Positions 24,900-39,576 of a stretch of DNA of 64,000 nucleotides are shown in pieces. The notes below the pieces were generated by a model, which worked only from the letters and a program-made list of their open reading frames with translations, was not told the origin of the DNA and searched no databases. The stretch's first letter is position 1, and each line of letters starts with the position of its first letter. The position numbers were made by a program, and so were the translations under genes. This DNA comes from Hybos culiciformis. Lineage: Eukaryota > Arthropoda > Insecta > Diptera > Hybotidae. The DNA lies in NCBI GenBank assembly GCA_964007475.1, contig OZ023273.1, positions 124,295,812 through 124,359,811 of the forward strand. The letters are read 5' to 3'.

Positions 24900-27800
24900 T
24901 AATGAATTATTAATTTTAATTCAGGTTAACGTTAACATAATATTACCCTAGTTTCATTCTATATGTTTTGCTTTTAATTTATAAAACCAAACATATAGAA
25001 GTAAAAAAATAAAACCATTTCGCTTATCCTTTGGATTTGAGTTTCTAAAAAAGTTTAAAATCAGAAGAAAAATTATTTTGAATCATTAAATGCATTACCA
25101 TTGAAAGGTAGAATAGTAATAATTCTCAATTTCTTTGGTTAACCATAGTAGATACTATAAATTCTATCAATTTGATATGTATTCAATATCTCTTGTGAAT
25201 GTCAACATCAATTTCCAGTTTTTATTTTTTTTTTTATTTTGTTCGTTGTTATATATATTTATTTTTTTGTCATTTTTTTCTTATGAAAATTAAAACCGAC
25301 ATCACGTTTTACAAGTAATGCTGTTACTTTTGGTGACGGCATCAAGAACTACATAAATGTACAATAAATTTGCTTCAGCAGCTGTCACATAAAATAAAGT
25401 CTATCAAATATTTCCATCAATCAAGTTGACTTTAAAATACTGCCAGTTAGTAAGTTAATTTAAAGAATATTCTCATTATGTAAGTAAGTGAATATATATA
25501 TGTATACATATATTTTTAAATGGGTGGTTTTTTATTTATTTTTAGTTTTTTTAAATAAATACATTACATCCATGCATACATCATTAATAAGGAAATGGGG
25601 TCAAATTTAAAAAGAAATATTTTATAAATTTTATATAAACAACAATTAACATTCATTCCGAATTTAATTGAAGCAAGTTATCATAATAATTTTTTAAACA
25701 AATAATAAATAAAATCTTTAAAATTTCATACACAAATAAATTTTCAGAATTAAGGCGCTTGTTATTTTCATAAAAATAAATTACACATAATTTTGATAGT
25801 GTATTTTTTTCAAATAAATTAATTTTAAAATCGAAGGACATGAGTATTAAATATATGTGTTGAAATGCATAGTTCTTATTTAATACTAGTTATAAGCCCA
25901 TGACCGTTATTGAGGATATACAGCACAGAGTTACGTTTTACCGATTGGGTTGACAATGCCCAAAGCAAAAAAAAAAAAAAAACAAATACACAAAACGCAT
26001 ACATTTTCGAAATTTCTCCTAATTTTGAATAAGCAAAATTTAATTTACTCATAACTTTAGAAAAAATTATCCGATTTGGCTGAAATTCGAACTTGTCTTG
26101 TCTTTTACCCGAAAGCTTCTCTCTGCAAAATTTGAAGAAGTTCTGTTTTGTTTGAAATCAGTTAGTTAGAAGTATTAACGACATAAGATTAGATTAGTTT
26201 TCATAATAAGTGCTATTATTTCGTAATACTGAGGCTAACCAATTAAAAACATCAGAATCTTTTTTGGTTGATAATTAATTCTGCTTTAGATACGTACTTT
26301 TCGATAGACGAGTTTATGTCTATTCCTTAATTTAAAAAAATTAATGTGATTTTTTTTCTTAAGTCAAATTCCTTAAGCCTCTTCAAAGCTCAGAAGAATA
26401 AAATTTCAAATCACACTATGAAAATTACAACCTTTGAAGATAAGGCAAGTTTAGTTTCGCATGTACCAAAAACATTAAACTTTTCATCCGAAAAAATTCT
26501 TCAATTTAAACAAAAACAACAATAAAGGCACATGCAAATTATCTTCATGAATTTTAATGCATAAAAAAGCCAATTATCAGTTAAAAGAAATAATATAGCT
26601 TTGAATTTATTATTTATATTATTTTTTAAATGAAATTTTGTACGTGTAACTAAAGTGTGGTTTAATCAAAAATATCTATCATCATATAAGTATATGTATA
26701 TTTTACACATTTCGATATACCTACATTTATATAAAATGTACATATTTTTTCAGCTTTCAATATTTATACTCGATATAATAGATTTTTCTTTTTAGAAACA
26801 TGATATTGACTGACATTTTGATGTTCTTAAATTGAAATGATTGTGGTTAACATCTATAAAGTCTAACATTTTGATCTTAAAATGAAACTCTTTGGCAATT
26901 ACGATGATAGAAAACAAGTTGCTTTTATATATTGAATTAAATATGTAATTTTGTAATATTGTATTTTATATATAGTAAATGCAATTTTTACAATAATCAT
27001 GTACATTTATATTGTACGTATGTATGTGCATAATAATGTGGGATTTTTGTAGTAGCTCTATGTTTGGTTTTGGATTGATGTTGTGGGATTTCTTTAAAAT
27101 TAAGAGAAAAACAAGTGTGCATTTTATAATGTTGGGTTGATTTGTTGTTAATTTGTAGAAAATAATGTCAATTGAATATAAAATTTATTTGTAGAAAAAA
27201 AAAATAGTGTACTAGCAAATAATAATAATGATAATGTTAAGATAAATGAAACACGAATTGTGCAATTATCACCATATTATTTGTTAAACATAAACTTAAC
27301 AAGAAGTATTGAAAATTTATCGAAAACTAGGGGGTTTAAATTATAGATTTTCAATCGTTGGTTTAATTTCAAATTTATATTGTATTTTTGAATTATACTC
27401 GAATCGCCTAAAACAAGTGTCTAGAATGAAAAATAATGTTCATAGAAAAGCTCTACCTCACTTATATGGATTTTTGTAAGTTAAACAAATTTTTGAAGCT
27501 AAAAAACGTCCCGAAAAAGTAACCCTTTTGAAATTTAAGCGTAAAAAGCTGAAATAGCCTTCTAAAAATATAAGTTTGCGCCAAACATTGTTCTGCGATG
27601 TAAGATGACAAAGAATAAATAATAAGTAAAAACGAAAAAAGTTATCTATACTATTTACCACTAACTGAGCCGGCGAGAATTTTTATTTTAGAATTAACTT
27701 AAATGTATATTCCATTTTAAAAATATATGAACCGTGTTATAAATAATTTTAACAACAACTATGTGAATATAAGTTTACGACACAAATAATAATTGAAAAA

Positions 27801-28700
27801 TATTGAAGTTTAAAATATCTCAACAGAACAGACTATAAAAACAAGAAAAAAAAACTACAACAAGAATATCATAAATTTGCACATATTTTTATAGATAAAT
27901 CATAAAACATTCAATAAATTCAATATTTAGATTATAATTCCAAATAGTCGTGCAATACTATAATTTCACAAAAAAATATAATAAATTTATGCAATTAATC
28001 ATAAAAAAGTAATGCAATTTTGTATTTTATAAATTAAGTTGTAATATTTTACGCTCTAATAAATTTCTAATTTATTGATTTAATTTTATGTTATTTTTAG
28101 TATGGAATCCTTAAACGCTTCTCATGATAATTTAATAACCTAAATTTATAAATATTATATGAAGAAGTTTTCGTTTATATGTAGAGCTAAAACGAATTGT
28201 GTAGTTAGGAAAGTTCTTCAATATTTTCTTTATATAATTAATGAATTATAATTACTATATTTGTATTTAAAAAAAATGGGCCACAGATACTGTGCAGCCC
28301 TTTAATTTTCTAACTAAAATATGTTTTAAGCTTAATTTGGAAAAACTTAACATCTTGAAGATTTAACATTACTGATTGGTTCTTTAAGATAATTGCATAG
28401 ATCAAGATTTTACATACAAAAAAGATGAAATATATTAAATATCAATATTGTTGCCCGGAATTTTAATATGCAGAATTTCAATATATCTCTGGGCTCCTAC
28501 ATTAAGTAGATTCAAAATTGATCGTAAATCAGATACATTGATTGTGAAAAAAAAATCATTTAATGAAATATATGAACAACATTCGGAAATAGTTTATAAT
28601 AAAATAAAATTTTTTAATGCGTTGGGGATCGTTATGATGTATTTAGTGCTATAGAATTTAGATCACTAAATGGAGTATTATATGCGTCAATACACATGCA
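24900..28700. other. Gene-free AT-rich stretch
   Basis: No gene was recognised. A patch at about 25890-26200 has a more balanced composition and contains a phrase resembling old dispersed repeats (TTATCCGATTTGGCTGAAAT), but it has no ends or coding sense that I can define. The frames at 25653-25841, 27458-27661 and 28448-28654 look like chance. Confidence 0.55.
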
Positions 28701-28805
28701 ATCATTTAGATGCATCTGCGTAAATAATGAAAAAATTTAGATGCATCAGCGTATATAATGAAAAAATTTAGATGCATCAGCGTAAATAATGAAATCATTT
28801 AGATG
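28701..28805 (+). repeat. 31-bp tandem array, about 3.3 copies
   Basis: The core ATTTAGATGCATC begins at 28704, 28735, 28766 and (diverged to ATTTAGATGTTTC) 28797, exactly 31 bp apart each time. Units read ATTTAGATGCATCAGCGTA followed by TATAATGAAAAA, with single-base differences. The palindromic ATGCAT sits in each complete unit. Confidence 0.95.
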
Positions 28806-28950
28806 TTTCGTATTGAATATTACGTAATACCTAAACAAACATAATATCTCTCACAATATTTCAACACAGCCAAATACAAAAAAAAAATGAGAAAAAATGA
28901 GAAGAAAAAATATTCTTTCTTTGCAACTACCTCTCCCATACGCATTAAAA

Positions 28951-29143
28951 CAGTATATTGGATATGTAAACAAAATTTGTTATTCAACTCGTTCTGTATT
29001 TACATAAAAATACATTGACACTTGTCAATTTATATCACTCGACCTTCGGTCTCGTGATATAAGTATTGACTCGTGTCAATGTATTTTTGTGTATACAGAA
29101 CTCTTGATTAATAACAAATTTAGTTTACATATACAATAATCTA
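28951..29143. repeat. Foldback hairpin of ~190 bp (MITE-like)
   Basis: The left arm (about 28951-29044) and right arm (about 29048-29143) are reverse complements with scattered mismatches and small gaps. Strong blocks are AAAAATACATTGACAC, TGTCAAT, TATATCAC and the outer ATATGTAAAC/AATTTGTTATT. The turn is GACC-TTC-GGTC at 29041-29051. Flanking target-site duplications are not obvious. It may be a small foldback transposon or the transcript-folding core of one. No coding is present. Confidence 0.85.
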
Positions 29144-32100
29144 CTATTATTAGGTATAATACTTAATGTTACCATAAGTATTTCCCAATTTAAAAAATAA
29201 AAAAAAAATAAGTATACATTTATAAAAATTACATTTGTAGCATACACTTTCCATAAATCACCATTCTTGTAAAAAAAAAAAAAAAAATACTTATTTTTTT
29301 TTAAGTGAGAATGTTAATATTTTATAGTTCATTGTCAACAAATTATAATAATGACTTTTAAATTAATGTTGCTGTCAATTTACAAAGGGACATAATTATT
29401 TCTTATTCATCGAAAAATTATCGTAGATAAAAAACAAAAAAAAAAAAACTTTTTAATTAATAAACAAACAATAGGGTCAAAATTTCTACGAAACACGGAA
29501 ACCAAAAAAATTCAATAAAATTTATTACTTCTCATATACGTGTGGACCTTTAAAAGGTTTTTTTATTTTATTCATGGAAGATATTAAAAAATCAAGCATA
29601 AATTAAGTTAGAAGACCTTTTTTTTTTGGTTTTTTTTTTTTTTTTACGAAAAAGGGTAAAAGTTTGTGGCAAAGAAAACTTATCAAACTAAATATCTTGT
29701 TAGCTATTTTCACTAAAAAAAAAAATTTAAAACTATTAACTAAATTTAGTTTATTCGTTAATATTAGTTAGAAAATTGAAATGTGTTGAGTAAAATTTTA
29801 AATTTAAGGAACAAAAGTTCGATTTTGTTTGTGGCGTTTGATGTTTGAAGGGTTGACAGATATATTGCAAAGGTTTTTACTGAAGGTTTTTACTGAAGTG
29901 TGATCTTGCATGATATGAACACAAAACATATAGATTTTAATAGTTCCTCATATAACTTTAAGTTTATGAATATGCCAGGTTTCTATTCGGTTAATTAAAT
30001 TTAAAATAGAATTTATTTTGAAATAAAACATCGTACAAAAAATCCATAGGTCTCTTGCTATTCTAACACGGCATCCGACTTTAATTATACATTGAACTCA
30101 AGAAGCTTACAACAGAACAATGTTAAACAGTTGATGTTATAATAAAATTATTACGCCTGTGAAAACACACTCTTCTCGAATTTATCCTTCTCGCAGTTTA
30201 GTGTTATAATTTTCTAAGTTTATTTATTTATTTTTTTTTTTTAAGATTCGAAAATATTGAAATTTTTACTTGAACCCAAGAAAAAATATACTAATTTTTG
30301 TATGCATGACATATGGTTAGTTCTGTTTTTTTTTTTTTTTTTTTGTTATTATAATATCTAATCATTAATTTTATTATTATTATATTTTTGTTAATAAGAA
30401 GATTTCTATCTTTTTCGTAAAAAAGATGAGAAAAATTGGTCTCTTCCTATTAAACCTTTTTATGACTCTTTTGTGTCCAAAATATCTTACGTTCAGAATT
30501 TTTCTGTTTTTTTTTTCTTATAATAATTTTGGTTAATCGCATCTTCTGATCTATTAAAAAAAAAAAAAAGGAAACATTAAAACACAGTGACACTATAAGG
30601 GCTACCGTTTGACTTATTGTAAAACAACGACATAACAAACCTTTTTAAATCTTGTTTTTATCAGAAAAAAAAAAAACTATAATTTATTTTTAATGCGCCA
30701 ACTTTTTATGTTTCGAAAAATTATTACATTTTTATTTAATTTAAGATTTATGTATTTTTTTTTTGGTCTTTATAATTATGGTTTTGAGTACTACAATATT
30801 TTTCAAACACATCAGTACCTACACGGATTGCATTGAATTACGTATGCTGATGGTTGACAATTGATCACAGATCCAGAAAATTTATTATTTTTTGTTTCTT
30901 ATTGTTAAGACTTATAATTTTCTTGTAATTTAAGTTAAAAATTCACAGTAAGTAGGCAGTGATCTGATAAACTAGTTTTAAAGTATGTATATTACAAAAG
31001 CCTGCAATAGTATATAAGAGTGACAATTACTAATTTCTATATCAATATAATCAATAAATATTAGTTCGAAAGATACATATGTATACAATTCTAAATTTAT
31101 GATTAATATATTAATACTAAATTTATGATTAAAATTATAAATGTATAAAATTTTTAATTTTGCCATTTTCTTATGTTTCTAAATTCAATGTCGTTCAATG
31201 TAGAGCATTTTTTTTTTAATTTATAAATTTCTTGCCAGCAGTTTAATTAATTTTTTCCATAATAAAAATTTTGAAAAAAATTTTTTTATATCTTATTATT
31301 AAAGTCCTGGTACTGGTCAGGTCATTAAAACTTGAATTAATATAATGTTTCATAATTTATCAAATTCTTCAAAAATAAAACTCCAGGTATCATTTTTAAT
31401 TTATTGTTGAGTGGAAAAGCTAAGACAAGTTAATAAAGTGCCATCAAAACATTCACGTATATTTATTGAATTGAAAATTTTTATTTTTCTTAATTGTAAG
31501 AGAAGAATATCGGATTTGGAGGTAAAAACATACCTCAAATAAAAATTAAGCGTTTAATTAATATATACATTTTTTGTCATTGAAAGTATATTATCTTGAT
31601 AGAAAAATTATATTTTTTATTTATTTTATATAGGTTTTTGTAAAATAAAACATTTTCTACATTTTAGTTGAGTGCCTCCTACTAATATAATTAACTGAAT
31701 TTTTCATAAGTTAATGAAGATATAAACAAAATTTAATGGATTGTAGTTCCTTATATATATTTTTTCATTATAATCATAATTTATTATAATATACTTAAAA
31801 AAATTAATTAATGAACTTAATGTCTATATAAATACATTAAAACAAATTTTGGCAGTAAAAAATGTCAGTTAATATCATCCAGTATTTAAAAGATGTTATG
31901 GTTATGGCATTGCAATAAATTAAGTTGAGACAGTTTAGTGAATATAAAATTTAAGCAGAACAAAAAAAACTTCCATTCTACATAATGACAACATTAATCG
32001 TTGTCAAAACTGCGAGTGAAGTGACTAATGCTTAAATAAATAATTTTTAGTTTACAATGCTCCAATTAGAGGAAAAAAATGTTGACATTTTATTTTCGAC

Positions 32101-35100
32101 AATTTTACGATGTTGTAAAAAAATATTTTTTTATTAGTCATTTTTCGCAAGAAAAAACAATTAAAATTATAATTTTCAAGTAGCTACAATTCATTTGCTA
32201 TATATTTTTGGACAAAAAAACAAATTGTAAATTAATAATAAACGCAAGATTTTGAGCAAATAGGTACTGCCAAAAAATATCGTAGCTTTTATCTTTCTGC
32301 TATAATTTATAGCTGATTTTCCGCCGAGTTTTTTTCAGTGTAGAAATTCTAAGTTTCTGAAATAACATTCGTGCAGTATCTTTACATTACAAGGTCAACC
32401 TTCGCGCAAGGATAGTGAATCTCAAGGCCTGTGGTCAATCCATAAAGTTGACTTACATTAATTTACTTTATTTTACGTACACTTTCTAAAGTGTTTTACG
32501 AGTTGACGTTTGTAGTCAACACTTCAATGTATACAATTTATATAATTTATTTATTATTTTCAATAAAACAATTTCCTTAGATTCTATATGACACTTTGAC
32601 AATTATACGCCTTATCACCTGATTGTTATCAATAAAAAAAATTAAGACCTTTTGACGTTTTCGAAAATATTAACTACTCCATTTTAATGAGTTTTTAATT
32701 ATAATGCATATCCTTCAACATTTCCTTAAAGTGCCTATTTATTTACCTTTTTTTTTCGTGTAAAAATATTAATTTCAAATATTTGCCGGCAAAAGGAAAT
32801 TCACAAAGAAATTGTTGTTTTTATTATTGCACCTTTTTGTAAAAATAAAAAATTAAAAAAAAAAAAAACAGTCTGGTAAACTATAATTTTATTACCCTAG
32901 AGTAGTAATCAACAAAATTTCAAAAAAATTATATACATAAATAAATAAAATATAATGTAACATAAGTTTGAAGCAAATTACACTTTGGTTAATAAAAATT
33001 GAGTCTTAAGTATATTAGAATTCTACAGGCACGCAAAGTATAAGCATCCGAATTGTGAATAATTAACCGTGTATCTATATAGTTTAACTTTTCTCCATTC
33101 AACATAACCCAAAAAAACAAATTTTTTTTCCAATTTGGTATAATTTTAAATGCGAGTACGAGAATAATATTTTTTATCAAACTATCTAAAATATTATAAG
33201 TTAAAAAAATATATATTTCATATTAATTTATTACATCTGACGACACTGCATAACATACTGGCCGAAAAAAAATCTGTATACATATTGCACATATTTCAAT
33301 ATAGATCAAAACTTTCATTGAAAAGATATGTAAACAAATCTCTTGGCTAATCTTACAAACATTTTTACAAATGGTTTGACTTAAAAATAAATTTAAAAAT
33401 GTGTAAGAATTTTCAAATTGAAGATTGAAAAACTAACGAGTTCGAAACTGTGCGTCAAACCTTTACATCACCCAATCTAATATAATTTTAGAAAAAAATT
33501 TTAAAAGTGTTTCAGATTTAAATCGAATTCGATTTACACTGCGAAGGCAAATCATAATTTAAATTACCAGGTAGACAGAACTTATATTAGTTAATTGCAT
33601 TATGTACAAAATATCCTGAAAATGTTTTACGGAACTAGTATCCTTAAGATATTATGACTGCAATAAAATGAACAATATTTTTGAATGAAAAACACATTGA
33701 AAATGAAAAAAGAACTTGATTTTTTTTTGTATTTAGAATAATAAATGTCGACAACGTGTGTGTCCTGCTTTTTATACAATTTCTAGAATTTTATTTTATT
33801 TTTATTACACTATTCTATATGTATACAATGCTAACTTGCTGCATAAACATAAAAACAGATTTTATTTTATTGTAAAAATGTTTATTTCACTTTTTTGTGG
33901 AATTTTAATTCAAAACAATAATAGTTAAAATTTAAAAATTGCTTTTTAAATGCAATTTTAATTTATTAGAGTTGGTTTTTTCTTTAACTAAGTTGGCAGG
34001 ACTAAAATCTGCAAAATTTATAATTATTTTATAATTTCAATGAAAATAAAAAAAAATTTACTTCGTGTTAATAAGATATACAAGACAGAATTTCGAAAAT
34101 TATATTACTTTAAATTATGTTACTAAAAGTTTCGCATTTTAGTTCTTTTCGAGCATGGTAAATGTTCCATTGTAACCATACGGTAATTTAATAGAATTAA
34201 TGTTGTGTTTAAAGGAAAACACTCACTTTAATAAATTAAAGAATAATATGAAAGATTAGGTATTATCATACTAACTATTGACAACCATATCTATAAGACT
34301 TCAATTTTTCGAGTTTTATTAATTCTTCAATTAGAAATACCAAATTTGTTATTTTTTAAATTTCAACCACCAGAATTCGATTCATGACTATTTTAATAAT
34401 ATATGGTGGGCAATTATTTTCAGGTCTTATTTAAGTTGTCGGTAAACAATTTTTATTTTGTCAAGAAAAACGCCGACGATCGTGTTGTAAAACAATTTAG
34501 CTTATAGTTATCATATAAAATTTATAATAAAATTTTATTTTGATAGTTATATGATTTAGTTGTGGTTCTAAAAAAAGGGATATTAACGTGATTCATGTTT
34601 TGCACAGAAAAAAAATACTGAGTATAATGATCATCAGTTCAGTTAACGTCGACACCATCCGTAGTGACATTATTATTGGGGAAAACTCATTCAACGTGAG
34701 ATTTGAGTGACTGTCAGCGTTATCTAAAATATAATTTTTTTTTTCAACACCAAAGAACATATGTGAGAATTCCATGCCAACTAAATAACATTCTCAGGTA
34801 TAAAGTTTCTGTCCATAAAATGCAATATTAAAATTTAAAGTTGACTCCAATTAAACAATGATCCCATGAAACTCTTTGCTTTGAGTAGAATTGTAAAAAG
34901 AATGAGAGGAAAAACAAAAAAAATATTTAAATAAGAGTGATTCTGAAAAGTGTGTAATACGATAATTAATTCAAGACACAAACTCCTAATCACATATCTA
35001 AGCTTTCATATAGGGAAATCGTTCCAAATTAGATCTTCACGATTTTATATTTCATATAATTAAGTATTTACAATCAAGATTATGGTAAATATTAAAATAG

Positions 35101-37120
35101 CAGTGTTAAAATTAGCAATGGGAATAATATAATCCCAAGGATTTGTATAATGTGTTTTGTCAGTGTATTCCAAAAGTTTCATTTTATTAGTCCTGGCACC
35201 AAAACAAGTATAAACATAAAAATATGATATGTTTGTATATAGTCTATAAATATTATATATATTTATATGAATATTCCATGTGCACGGTTTTTATTATTTT
35301 TTCACACTGTACAAATTAAGTAATAAAAACAACCTGATACAAAGCTAAATTATCCAGTAATAAATTTTGAAAGTACAATAATATTATATTACATGATTAT
35401 AAAAATTTATTAAAACATCTTTTTAATTCAATATTTTACACAAAAGCAGAAAAACTCAACTCGAAGACATAAAACTGTCTTTTAAGATACAAATTGAAAT
35501 TGAATAGATATTTAACAGACAGGCGGTATATTTTCAAAGAATATTTTTATTTTTTTATTGCTTTTAATCAGCAGATTTATAAATGTGCCAAATTGACTGG
35601 TTATATAGCTTTTGATATTTAGCCGCCTAAAACAATATCTTTAAATTTTTGATTTTCATCGAAATAAAAATGAAAAAGTATTATAATCTATTTGGGTGTT
35701 TGTGTCTATTTTGTACAATGTATTTTATTTTCAATCATTGGTACTAGAAACTAGAGTATGAGAGAGTTGCGTGAATCACAATTAATACTCAGAAATTTTT
35801 TTTTGCGTGCCTCTATACTCTATACTAAAACCTGATAAATAGAATTTAATGATAATGCATATATTAAAGATTTCTGTAATGAGTAACATATAACATTCTG
35901 AAGTTAATTTTAACAAGAACTTCAGCTGCATTATTCTCCAAGATTTTCAGCTGCAATATTCTCCTACAAAACCAGCATTTTTCTTGCAAGTTGCTGATAG
36001 TAAAAACAACAAAGTTGAAGAAAAATGTTACCTATAAAATATTTTTATAAAAGTTTTCTGAACTTTTTATGTTTTAACTAAGTATGCAGAAGCAATATTA
36101 AAACGAATATTAGAAATAAATTCTCAAGTTTATTCAAACCAAAGTTTATTCAAATATTTTTTCGCGATAAAATTTATAGTGAGATTTCACTCTAAATATT
36201 ATAAACAGATATGAATAACGAGCTACATCAAATCTTAAATGTGGCGCGTCGGTATTTTTATCTGAAATAAAATGCAATTGACTTGATGGCGCACATTGAT
36301 TTTCATCTGAGATCTCACGCGTCAGTCTGTTTTTTTTTTTTTTTGCTTTATTTATTCTGATTTAGCTGGCCGATAAGTATAATATTATATACACTTTTGT
36401 TGACCTATAAAATTTGTTTTATTATTCTCAAATATAAACAAGAGATTTTCTGTTAATTTTTTCAGTGAAATGAATTAACTTGACGTTTTATGTCAATTTT
36501 TTTTTTAACAAAAATTTTAATTTCTGATAAGTCGTGCTATAATTTAGCATATAATTTTATTAAATGAACTCAGTAGCAAAAAAAAGTTTGGAAATAGTCT
36601 AATTATGTCATAAAAAAATTCTGAACTCACATGCTAAAAACTTGTTCAAGTCTTAAATGAAATTTTATATTTACATAAATATTTTATTTTTATTATTCCA
36701 GAAATATTTGTTACAAAAGTTTAAATATTAAATTATAAATTTTTTAATTATACAGTATTTTATTCAAATTCAAATAATATAATTTTAATTTATGATCTGT
36801 AATTGAATTTTATGTATATTGTACTTTATGAATTTGATTATAGTTAATTATATAGTTATAAATTATATAGTTATAAAAACTTAATATTAAACGAAAGAAA
36901 AAAGTTATCAATTACAACTCAGAAATTACAAAAATGCGAAAACGCAAACATTGTTTTAAAGTGAAAAAAAACATAAAAAATACAACAGCTTCGCTAAAAC
37001 CTAAAATCATTATGATCATTAGTTTCAAGTAGTTTTTCAATAAGAATTTTTTTTTATTTTTAAAGTTTGAAATATTTTAAGTGAAATGCCTAGTAAAGGA
37101 GCTACAATTTAATAACTAAA
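29144..37120. other. Gene-free AT-rich stretch
   Basis: I see long A/T homopolymers, a 13-bp unit duplicated in tandem at 29871-29896 (AGGTTTTTACTGA) and a ~27-bp imperfect duplication at about 35920-35965 (TTTCAGCTGCA..ATTCTCC). No gene or transposon ends were recognised. Confidence 0.6.
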
Positions 37121-37390
37121 GATGATATCGTACAAATGTCCACCGCGACTACGTTTACAGGCATTAAATCTTTCAACAAAATTTATGAACCAATGACACC
37201 ACCAGCACAATATGCACTCCGAACGAGATGGAATAATGGTTTTTCCTCAACCATTCTTGGATTCTCTGAAGCCCAAATTCGACAATTTTGCTTGTGAACA
37301 TAGCCATCGGGACCATTTTTTTTCTCAAAGCTATTTTAAAGCCGAAGTGACAGCCTTATAACTGAGTTGTCTAACCAGATTAGCGCAATA
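37121..37390 (-). pseudogene. Internally deleted Tc1/mariner-family transposase remnant
   Basis: On the minus strand from about 37310 the sequence reads DGYVHKQNCRIWASENPRMV, then EEKPLF, then AYCAGGVIGS and a stop. This matches the segment that follows the first catalytic Asp in Tc1/mariner DDE/D transposases (typically GYVNKQNCRIW.ENP, then EKPLHP, then VTVWCAL..GGIIGPYF). Downstream, a different frame gives GHLYDII, comparable to the usual RYRxMI block. Upstream, LSYKAVTSALK resembles the YKIQLxQELKP block that normally lies some 40 residues before the catalytic Asp, so the interval holding that Asp is lost. With stops, frameshifts and missing catalytic residues it is a dead fragment. Terminal inverted repeats were not found. 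The family call is from memory of motifs. Confidence 0.7.
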
Positions 37391-39542
37391 TAAGATTTAT
37401 TTTATAATATTCAATAAATATTACGACTATTGTAGTCGTAGAGTGCAGTACTAATTGACATTGACATATATGCTAAAATAAATTATTCAAACTTTAAATA
37501 AATAATAAATACTTGAATTCTTTAAATTTTCAATTCAATAAGGTTAATTAACAGATTTTTCAGTTTCAAACATAAATTTTTTTAACGCAAAAATAAAAAA
37601 TAAAAATAAAGACAGGATGTTTAAATTTGCATTTAAATTGATTTTTTTTTTTACTTCGTTGAAATATTGCACCCTATGATTAAGAGGCTCTAATTATTTT
37701 TTTGAGAATTAAATTTATTGTTGCATAAAATTTGAAAAAAAAAATTGTTATTTACCATTCTGAGGAAAAAATATATACTTTTTATACCTATCGGCATTTT
37801 AATTAAAAACAAAAAAAAATTTCTTCAAAAAGAAAAAGAACTTTTGTTAAGTAGGAAGCACACAGCATACAAGTTCACAACTTTTATAAAGTGTGTGAAA
37901 TGAATTTAAGAGTTCTTAAAAAAAAAAGAAGAAAACAAACTTTTATGCCAGATTTTTTAAATACTTTTTTTTCTATTAACAGTCGTCTTTTTTAGTCAAC
38001 TTAATATCGGTATAAGAGTGTTCTGATAGTTAGAACTCCAAATCCATTATAAAATTCTGAATCGTAATTTTAATCTCACCACTGTATGATTCTAATGTAT
38101 AAACTATATTCATAAAATGTATTAAATAACATAAAATATACCTAACCATTAAGTCAATAAAATTTAATATCATAGTCATGAAATGCAGATTGTTATGTTT
38201 TCTTCAACAATCCTTTAGATATATTTAAAATATAAAAGAGAAAGCCAATTAAATTAATTTATCACAAAATATTCTTTAACCATATATCAAAACCAGCCTT
38301 TCTTATTTAACAAATTTTATTAATTTTTCCTTCAATAACTCTTCTTATGGTAGTTTGACTTTTTTTTTCCTTTTATTTTCTTATTTTTTTTTTCTAATAA
38401 AATTATCCATTAAATGAAAATTCATTTGATGGCAAAAACAAACATAAATTTTCTTTTCTATGCAGCATATAGATTACAACATATAGCTATGTATGCTGAA
38501 AAATTTTCATATTCTTACATTTTATATATATAATGCTATATAAAAATATTTTTCTATTTCATTTAGTTTGTATAATTTGCTCTTTGAACATTTTGTATGC
38601 CCATCTGTACTAACAATAATAAATATCCTTGTTTGGAAAATGAATTGGTTTTAATAGTTGGGCGGTAAAACATATATTTCTTTTCATATAAAGTTTTATA
38701 CAAAAAAAAAAAATAAATAAAAAATAAATAAATTTAGTTAGAGTTAATTCATATAATGGGCAGAGCAAGAGAGAAAGAAAAATAGAAAGGGAGGTAGAGA
38801 CGAACCCATCTAAGTAAAGATTCATGATACCATAAATATTATTTTCAATTCTTAAATGGATATCTTATGGGTGTTTGATATAGTATAGTAGGGACCATAT
38901 TATGTTAAAATATCTATATTTTCAATTTTATTATACTCTCGAAAAAGATATATTATTATGAAATTGATTTGAAATAAAAACTAAGTATGTATATCTAAAG
39001 TAGATTTTACATATATAAATAAATGTAAATATGTATATTGTACACATAGAATTGCGATAAATTTTAAAATAACCCAATTTTAGACTTTCAAAAATATGAA
39101 TAATGGTTATCTGTCATAAGTGGTAGAATCTTCAAACAATCTTATGGTTTGAAAAAATTAAAATTCAATTTTTCTTAGTTCAAACAATTACAATTAATAA
39201 AGAATTATATTTTGTCCGAAATAATCGACCAAATCATAATATTCATAAAATAATATCTTGTAGACAAAACGTATATAATGATTTTACAACAAAACAATAA
39301 ATGTATATGCTATAATTAATTAAATATTGAAAAAAAGAAATCTTAATTAAAATTAAGGCAAGGTTGATCTCTGTTGGTATATCTCTGGAATAAAAAAACA
39401 ATATTTCTGCAAAATGATGTTGCTTCTGCAAAAAAAAAAAAAAGATCTTAATAAATATTTTCTGCATTGAAAGAAATAAATTAAGACAACAAAAATATTA
39501 AATGAAAATGTTATTTTAAGATATTTTCTTTTATTGTTATCT

Positions 39543-39576
39543 TTATTATTATTATTATTATTATTTTTTTTTTTTT
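39543..39576. repeat. TTA microsatellite followed by poly-T
   Basis: Seven TTA units (39543-39563) followed by 13 T. Confidence 0.85.
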
